From the NCBI RefSeq assembly GCF_003060885.1, contig NZ_QAIG01000001.1:31125-95124 (forward strand): DNA of 64,000 bases, read 5' to 3'. Within the stretch, counting starts at the first letter, position 1, and every line of letters begins with the position of its first letter. Shown piece by piece: positions 58,756-64,000 of the stretch. The notes beneath the pieces were generated by a model that was given only the letters and a program-made list of their open reading frames with translations, was not told where the DNA came from and searched no databases. Origin of the DNA: Pseudomonas sp. HMWF032. GTDB lineage: Bacteria > Pseudomonadota > Gammaproteobacteria > Pseudomonadales > Pseudomonadaceae. The translations under genes were made by a program, and so were the position numbers.

Positions 58756-59976
58756 ATGCGTCGCGTCGTGATTACCGGCCTGGGTATCGTTTCCTGCCTG
58801 GGCAATGACAAAGAAACCGTCTCAGCCAACCTGCGCGCTGGCCGTCCGGGTATCCGTTTCAACCCGCAATATGCTGAGATGGGCCTGCGCAGCCAGGTAT
58901 CCGGCTCAATCGACCTGAATCTGGAAGAGCTGATCGACCGCAAGGTCTATCGCTTTATGGGTGATGCTGCGGCATTTGCCTACCTGTCGATGGAACAGGC
59001 GATTAAGGATGCGGGGCTCAGCGCGGAAGAGATCTCCAGCCCGCGCATCGGCCTGATTGCAGGCAGCGGCGGTGCTTCCACCTTCAACCAGATGGAAGCA
59101 ATGGACATCCTGCGCGAGAAAGGCGTCAAGCGCGTAGGCCCGTACCGCGTGCCGCGTACCATGGGCAGCACTGTATCCGCCTGCCTGGCCACGCCGTTTA
59201 AGATCAAAGGCGTTAACTATTCAATCTCTTCGGCCTGCGCCACCAGTGCACATTGCATCGGTAATGCCGTCGAGCAGATTCAACTCGGCAAGCAAGACAT
59301 CGTCTTTGCCGGAGGCGGTGAGGAAGAACATTGGAGCCAGAGCTTCCTGTTCGACGCCATGGGTGCCCTCTCCACCCAGTACAACGAAACCCCGGAGAAA
59401 GCCTCGCGTGCCTACGACGCCAAACGTGACGGCTTCGTGATCGCCGGCGGCGGTGGCATGGTGGTGGTTGAAGAACTCGAGCACGCCCTCAAGCGTGGCG
59501 CGAAAATCTACGCCGAAATTGTCGGCTATGGTGCCACCTCCGACGGCTACGACATGGTCGCACCGAGCGGTGAAGGTGCGGTGCGCTGCATGCAGCAGGC
59601 CTTGGCCACCGTCGATACACCTATCGACTACCTCAACACCCACGGCACCTCGACACCCGTCGGCGACGTGGCCGAAAGCCGCGCAGTACGTGAAGTGTTC
59701 GGTGACAAGGCACCGGCGATCAGCTCGACCAAGAGCCTGTCTGGCCACTCGCTGGGTGCTGCAGGCGTACAGGAAGCCATCTACTGCATGCTGATGATGG
59801 AAGGCAACTTCATTGCCGGATCAGTCAACATTGATGAAATAGACCCAGAAATTGCCGATCTGCCGATTCAACGTACAACCGTTGAGAACGCCAAGATCGA
59901 CACCGTGATGAGCAACAGCTTCGGCTTCGGTGGCACCAACGCCACCCTGGTGCTCAAGCGCTGGGCAGGCAAGTAA
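58756..59976 (+). CDS. fabB: beta-ketoacyl-ACP synthase I
   Basis: 406-aa condensing enzyme extending unsaturated acyl chains. The active cysteine is C161 in [11 protein letters not shown]. The histidines lie in [11 protein letters not shown] and [12 protein letters not shown], and the [14 protein letters not shown] tail is conserved. It follows fabA directly and ends at a strong terminator. Confidence 0.97.
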   Translation: MRRVVITGLGIVSCLGNDKETVSANLRAGRPGIRFNPQYAEMGLRSQVSGSIDLNLEELIDRKVYRFMGDAAAFAYLSMEQAIKDAGLSAEEISSPRIGLIAGSGGASTFNQMEAMDILREKGVKRVGPYRVPRTMGSTVSACLATPFKIKGVNYSISSACATSAHCIGNAVEQIQLGKQDIVFAGGGEEEHWSQSFLFDAMGALSTQYNETPEKASRAYDAKRDGFVIAGGGGMVVVEELEHALKRGAKIYAEIVGYGATSDGYDMVAPSGEGAVRCMQQALATVDTPIDYLNTHGTSTPVGDVAESRAVREVFGDKAPAISSTKSLSGHSLGAAGVQEAIYCMLMMEGNFIAGSVNIDEIDPEIADLPIQRTTVENAKIDTVMSNSFGFGGTNATLVLKRWAGK

Positions 59977-59995
59977 CCCCCTGTTCTTGCTGCAC

Positions 59996-60026
59996 AAGAA
60001 AGGCCACCGTGACGGTGGCCTTTCTT
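59996..60026. terminator. rho-independent terminator after fabB
   Basis: AAGAAAGGCCACCG and CGGTGGCCTTTCTT pair perfectly around TGA (14-base arms). With A- and T-rich flanks it can serve fabB and the convergent gene. Confidence 0.9.
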
Positions 60027-60038
60027 ATTGCGGAGAGT

Positions 60039-60686
60039 TTATTGCCAGTCTTTCAGCGCCTGCTTGGCCGCCGGATTCATCGGTTCAGCCAGCAGGCCGG
60101 CAGGCGTCAGGTTGATACTGAAAACGGCTTCGTCGGCCAGAGGCAGATAGTTCACCCGACGCGCCTGTGGGTCGAAAATGAACAGATCATGCGAACCCAG
60201 CCGCAACCAGCGCCACAGGTCAATACCATAGGGGCTGCGCGCCAGTTCGACACGGGTATGCTGTGCCAGGCTCTGCTGCTCAATGGAAAGAAAACGCCCG
60301 GAGAGCTTTTCCAGCCGAAAGCCCGGCTGTAGACCAATCAACGCAGCCAACCCCTTCCACTGGAGAAGGCGTGCATCCAGCTGCCAAAGATCGCCCTCCA
60401 TCGTCAGCGTACGCTCCTGGGCGCCCTCCAGCACACTCACACGGTACAGCGGGCCATCGGCCTTGAAGCTCAGGGTCGCCAGTGGCTTGCCTGCGGCAAC
60501 CGGTGCGTAGCTGTACAAGTCATAGGCAAGCACAGCAATCAACGCCGTCAGCGCGACAAAGGCCAGGCCGCAAGTACCGCGCAACCAACCCAAAAACCAC
60601 TGCCGACTGAACAAAATGCGTGCGGCCACAAATGCCGCCAGTAGCGCCAACAATGCCATTGCCCAAGCCAGTCCGCCGTATTGCAT
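60039..60686 (-). CDS. conserved membrane-associated protein, unknown function
   Basis: 215-aa protein with two N-terminal TM helices (about 5-24 and 38-58) and a periplasmic part of about 155 residues rich in strands (LATLSFKADGPLYRVSV, HDLFIFDPQARRVNYLP). I do not recognise a domain. An AAGG site precedes the ATG. Convergent with fabB; alone on its strand. Confidence 0.78.
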   Translation of the reverse strand: MQYGGLAWAMALLALLAAFVAARILFSRQWFLGWLRGTCGLAFVALTALIAVLAYDLYSYAPVAAGKPLATLSFKADGPLYRVSVLEGAQERTLTMEGDLWQLDARLLQWKGLAALIGLQPGFRLEKLSGRFLSIEQQSLAQHTRVELARSPYGIDLWRWLRLGSHDLFIFDPQARRVNYLPLADEAVFSINLTPAGLLAEPMNPAAKQALKDWQ

Positions 60687-60857
60687 CGCCTTGCATTCCT
60701 TATGCGGTGAATTGACGGCATTATGCGCAGCTACCTGACTGGCGAACAGACGAAGTCACGCACAATTAGACACAGCGCGTATTTTGCCGGCTTATCTGGC
60801 AAGCTGCCGGTGATAAGCCGACGCTACACGCGATCAAACCTCTTCCGGTAATTGCTC

Positions 60858-61643
60858 ATGGCTTTCCCGTTTGATTTCGGCATGGAATTGTCGACCCTGG
60901 CGATTCTGGCTCTGGTGGCCTTTACGGCTGGTTTTATCGATGCAATCGCCGGAGGGGGCGGCCTGTTGACCATTCCCGCCCTGCTCACCGCTGGTCTGCC
61001 GCCCCACCTGGCCTTGGGCACCAACAAACTCTGCGCCACCTTTGGCTCTGCGATGGCCAGCTACACCTTTTACCGACGCAAACTGTTCAACCCTAGCCAA
61101 TGGCGTAACGCTCTGACCGCCACAGCCATGGGCGCCCTGATGGGCGCGATACTGGCGCACTGGCTGCCATCGGACTGGCTCAACCAGTTCTTGCCCGTGG
61201 TGGTGTTCGCCTGCGGTCTGTACCTGCTGTTTAGCAAACCGCCCACCGCACCGCTGACAACCGATGCCGCGATTGCCAAGGGGCGTCAGTGGCCGCAGGG
61301 TCTGACGCTGGGTTTCTATGATGGTGTAGTTGGCCCCGGCACCGGCGCGTTCTGGACAGTCAGCAGCCTGCTGCTGTATCCGCTCGATCTGGTGAGGGCC
61401 AGTGGCGTGGCACGTAGCATGAACTTCATCAGTAACGCCTGCGCCCTGAGCATCTTCATCATCAGCGGCAAGGTCGCCTGGCTGCTGGGCATCAGCATGG
61501 GCCTGGCATTGATGGCCGGGGCGTTTCTTGGCGCACGGACAGCGATCAAAGGCGGCTCAAAGTTTATCCGCCCGGTATTCATCATGATGGTGCTGGCGTT
61601 GACGGCTCGCTTAGCCTGGCAGCACTGGTTCGGGCAGGCCTAG
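60858..61643 (+). CDS. TSUP family permease (TauE/SafE)
   Basis: 261-aa inner-membrane protein with about eight helices. The TauE/SafE signature is [23 protein letters not shown] near the start, with the second half repeating [15 protein letters not shown]. Such permeases move sulfite, sulfoacetate or similar anions; the substrate is open. The ATG at 60858 is used. Its 3' end overlaps the convergent nudC end by 33 bases. Confidence 0.9.
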   Translation: MAFPFDFGMELSTLAILALVAFTAGFIDAIAGGGGLLTIPALLTAGLPPHLALGTNKLCATFGSAMASYTFYRRKLFNPSQWRNALTATAMGALMGAILAHWLPSDWLNQFLPVVVFACGLYLLFSKPPTAPLTTDAAIAKGRQWPQGLTLGFYDGVVGPGTGAFWTVSSLLLYPLDLVRASGVARSMNFISNACALSIFIISGKVAWLLGISMGLALMAGAFLGARTAIKGGSKFIRPVFIMMVLALTARLAWQHWFGQA

Positions 61644-62441
61644 ACGACGCGCGACATAGACGTCGATCAGGTAGCGGGCAATTGAGCGCGGAGCTGGCAG
61701 AGGCGGCAGGTCATGGACACTGAACCAGCGCGCATCCTCGATTTCATCCACCTGCATGACAATCTCGCCCGACGCGTATTCGGCATGAAACCCCAGCATC
61801 AGTGAATGCGGAAACGGCCAGCCTTGGCTACCCAGGTACTGCAGGTTGCAGATCTCCACACCGACCTCTTCGCGCACCTCGCGCGCCACGCAGTGCTCCA
61901 CCGATTCGCTCGGCTCAACAAAACCCGCAAGCGTGCTGTACACCCCGGCCACGAAACGTGGCGAACGAGCCAGAAGAATTTCATCGCCGCGGGTAACCAA
62001 GACGATCATGCTCGGCGACAGGCGCGGATAATGTTGCTGTTCGCAACCCGCACAGCGCATGGCCCGCTCACCAGGCACCTGTTGCATCGCGGCACCGCAA
62101 TGCCCACAGAAGCGGTGCTGCGCAGCCCAGGTGGAGGTTTGCGCGGCGTAACTGAGCAAACGGAAGGTGTCGCTATCATCGCCCTGCAGCATGAATTGGC
62201 GCAGGCCTTGCCAGAGGAAACCCGGCATGTCATGTAACTGCTGCAGTTCAAGCAGATAGACAGCATCGCCCTTGAAATAACCCAGGCCATGCTCGGCGAC
62301 CACCGATAAGTCCTGTTTTTTCAACCACTCGCGCGGAAACAATACGCCATTGCTGTCTGCCAGAAAGTGCTGCTGACAATGTACCAGCGCCCAGCCGCCC
62401 GGCTGCTGACAATCAAGCACCTTGGGTTGCCAAGGGAGCAT
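61611..62441 (-). CDS. nudC: NAD+ diphosphatase / RNA decapping Nudix hydrolase
   Basis: 276-aa Nudix enzyme that hydrolyses NAD(H) and removes NAD caps from RNA. The zinc ribbon is [11 protein letters not shown] with CAGCEQQHY. The Nudix box is [24 protein letters not shown] in pieces, with catalytic glutamates. The NADH-pyrophosphatase motif SQPWPFPxS reads SQGWPFPHS, Pro to Gly. The ATG at 62441 has GGAGG; a TTG two codons upstream is rejected. It begins 2 bases after the fimL stop, the same pair order as PA1822-PA1823 as I recall. Confidence 0.92.
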   Translation of the reverse strand: MLPWQPKVLDCQQPGGWALVHCQQHFLADSNGVLFPREWLKKQDLSVVAEHGLGYFKGDAVYLLELQQLHDMPGFLWQGLRQFMLQGDDSDTFRLLSYAAQTSTWAAQHRFCGHCGAAMQQVPGERAMRCAGCEQQHYPRLSPSMIVLVTRGDEILLARSPRFVAGVYSTLAGFVEPSESVEHCVAREVREEVGVEICNLQYLGSQGWPFPHSLMLGFHAEYASGEIVMQVDEIEDARWFSVHDLPPLPAPRSIARYLIDVYVARRLGLPEPVLPG

Positions 62442-62443
62442 GT

Positions 62444-64000
62444 TCAAACCTCCAACGACATGCCCAGCGCGCGCACGCTCTCGGCTGCAAGATCAAGCAC
62501 GCTCGGCTGAGTTTCCGGCCTCAGCACAGCGCCGCCCTCGAGGTAGTACTCAAGGCTGCTCAGGGCATCGGCCAGGGTTTCCAACATCTGTTCGGCCGGC
62601 ATTTGCTGGGCATCGAACATCTGCGTCTGGATGTAATCTGCACAGGCACCCACCAACCCTGCCGCACGCTCCTGCCCAAGGAACCATAAGCCGCCACGCA
62701 CAGCTTGAAGACTGAACGGTACATTGGACAGGTGCATGCGTTCGCCGCCTGACTCCAAGTATGCCGTGATTGCCCGCTTAGCCAAAGCTAGGCCTGCCTG
62801 AGCTTCATCCACCACAACAATCCGCGCCTCGGTGAGTTGGTGCAGGGCAAAGGACTCTGCCTCATCACCTGGTTGCACCTGTGCAGGACGCGCATCACGA
62901 TGCTCACCACGCTCCAGGCTGGCGACCATACCTTCGACATACAGCACGGCATCCGCCAGTCTGTGCAGCTCCTGGGCGTGCGGCGGGGACGCCTCACTCC
63001 AGCTGGCCACAGTTTGCAACTGCGCACCGAGCGCATTGCCCGCTGAGCTGAGCCCCACCATACCGAGGGTTTTGCTTAATTTGCCGAGCAGCGCATGCAA
63101 GCTAACAAGGCTTTCGCCTTGCAACGTGCCGCGCTCGATCAGGTCAAGCATATCCTTGACACTATTGAGCTCTTCGCGGATAGCCGAACTCAGCGAGCGC
63201 ATAACCGCCTGCCCCGGGCCGGCGAGACGCTGGTATTCCTCTTCCAACATGTGGTCGGTAAATGGCAGCGGCATCAACCCGAATACGTCACTCAAGGTTG
63301 TCGCCAATGGACCGCGGGTATCAGCCAATGCCACCAGATACAGCAACTCTTTAAGCAGGTTACGCGGCGCTTCGTATTGGCCATTGATCAACAACTGCTT
63401 AAGTTCGCGATCAATCCGCGAGAACAGCTGCTTGCGCGACTTGCGTGGCAGCAGTTGTCCATCAACCTGCGCTTCAACTGCTGCGCAACCCACCCAACAC
63501 AAACGACCGCGCGGCTCATTGGCGAACAGGCTGTCGAGGCGAGTCAATGCACGCCCCATCAGTTTGAGACTGGCCTGAGGATTCTGCTCACGAAGGAAAC
63601 CGAGCAGACCAACCTGATACATGTGACGCAGACGACGGCCTTCCCCTTCGCGCGCTGCGCCATCAATCGAGGCAGGCGCCGTGCGTGGCCGGGCATGGTC
63701 GAGACGCACGCTGAAAAAGAAGCTTTCCGGCAAGGCAGGCTGACCGCCCGCTTGACGTAGATCATTGATGGCCGGCAGCAGCAGTTCCGGCATTTCCTGA
63801 CGATGTGCCTCGACGTTTTCCAGGTAGCGGCGCAACACGTGCAGCGCATTGCTCAGGGCAGACAACTGGACGTCGCGTTCCTCACCGGCACCGGCTGGGA
63901 TATCGGTGGCTTGATCGAGTACTTCCTGCGCCAGCAGTTCGGCACCGGCCAGCTCGATCAGGTTCAGCGTGCCGCGCACTTGATGCAGGCTTTCCACCGC
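62444..64000 (-). CDS. fimL: FimL-like twitching motility protein (5' end outside window)
   Basis: 519 C-terminal codons of a cytoplasmic protein related to the N-terminus of ChpA but without kinase modules. Its opening residues here, [21 protein letters not shown], are the typical first Hpt-like helix of that group, and the C-terminus ALGMSLEV matches FimL style. In P. aeruginosa FimL affects cAMP, type IV pilus twitching and virulence by connecting Chp signalling to CyaB. The start is beyond 64000, about 45 residues short of a normal length. No phospho-accepting histidine in an HxxKG motif is visible in this part. Confidence 0.85.
   Translation of the reverse strand, partial: AVESLHQVRGTLNLIELAGAELLAQEVLDQATDIPAGAGEERDVQLSALSNALHVLRRYLENVEAHRQEMPELLLPAINDLRQAGGQPALPESFFFSVRLDHARPRTAPASIDGAAREGEGRRLRHMYQVGLLGFLREQNPQASLKLMGRALTRLDSLFANEPRGRLCWVGCAAVEAQVDGQLLPRKSRKQLFSRIDRELKQLLINGQYEAPRNLLKELLYLVALADTRGPLATTLSDVFGLMPLPFTDHMLEEEYQRLAGPGQAVMRSLSSAIREELNSVKDMLDLIERGTLQGESLVSLHALLGKLSKTLGMVGLSSAGNALGAQLQTVASWSEASPPHAQELHRLADAVLYVEGMVASLERGEHRDARPAQVQPGDEAESFALHQLTEARIVVVDEAQAGLALAKRAITAYLESGGERMHLSNVPFSLQAVRGGLWFLGQERAAGLVGACADYIQTQMFDAQQMPAEQMLETLADALSSLEYYLEGGAVLRPETQPSVLDLAAESVRALGMSLEV

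Overview
The window looks like chromosome of a Pseudomonas (Gammaproteobacteria). The evidence is the GC-rich codon use, a LipA/LifO lipase pair, TgpA, a FimL homologue next to nudC, a complete kdpFABCDE, fabA-fabB behind a hybrid histidine kinase, and gene orders that match blocks of P. aeruginosa PAO1 as I remember it. Those blocks are PA0853-PA0860 for the fumC/bolA/trhO/ABC part, PA2862-PA2867 for the lipase part, PA2873-PA2875 for tgpA, PA1609-PA1637 for the kdp-to-fab part and PA1822-PA1823 for nudC/fimL. They are joined differently from PAO1, so this is a relative rather than that species. There is no phage, CRISPR array, tRNA or rRNA. Almost everything is ordinary core genome. The clear exception is an AT-richer islet at about 12.3-14.6 kb.

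Layout. 1-2.0 kb: tyrosine catabolism (hpd followed by a Vibrio/Shewanella-type homogentisate dioxygenase cut by the left edge). 2.35-6.8 kb: ABC exporter, DsbA/FrnE-like protein, tRNA hydroxylase trhO, a small inverted-repeat element that supplies the stop codon of bolA, and a DUF2059 protein. 7.1-11.5 kb: DUF2804 protein, fumC with a coupled flavodoxin-fold reductase, then a DMT transporter with a small coupled gene. 11.8-14.7 kb: DUF6316 protein, then a BLUF blue-light sensor and a methyl-accepting chemotaxis protein, closed by a strong terminator. 14.7-17.9 kb: thiolase and polyphosphate:AMP phosphotransferase. 18.3-25.1 kb: sigma54-type promoter, lipase, lipase foldase, DoxX, lytic transglycosylase, tatD, a second chemoreceptor.

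25.2-30.8 kb: acyl-CoA thioesterase, CHAD protein, and the overlapping moxR-DUF58-tgpA operon. 31.0-35.8 kb: P-type ATPase, flavin reductase, small lipoprotein, patatin. 35.8-37.2 kb: an outer-membrane protein with an N-terminal repeat domain and a very acidic loop. 37.3-45.2 kb: kdpFABCDE (high-affinity K+ uptake with its two-component system). 45.4-55.9 kb: DUF945, AI-2E permease, and a lipid/hydrolase operon (acyl-CoA synthetase, hotdog thioesterase, two alpha/beta hydrolases, GST, DUF4892), then sixA, DUF4389 and gpsA. 56.1-60.0 kb: hybrid sensor kinase and fabA-fabB. 60.0-64.0 kb: membrane protein, TSUP permease, nudC and a fimL homologue cut by the right edge.

The most unusual content is the BLUF photoreceptor/chemoreceptor pair, which I read as a candidate blue-light taxis module. 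Next are the acidic-loop outer-membrane protein, a 9-C tract inside the lipase foldase gene, and perfect palindromes in front of fabA and of the acyl-CoA synthetase gene. All function calls rest on motifs, length and context read by eye. No database search was run.
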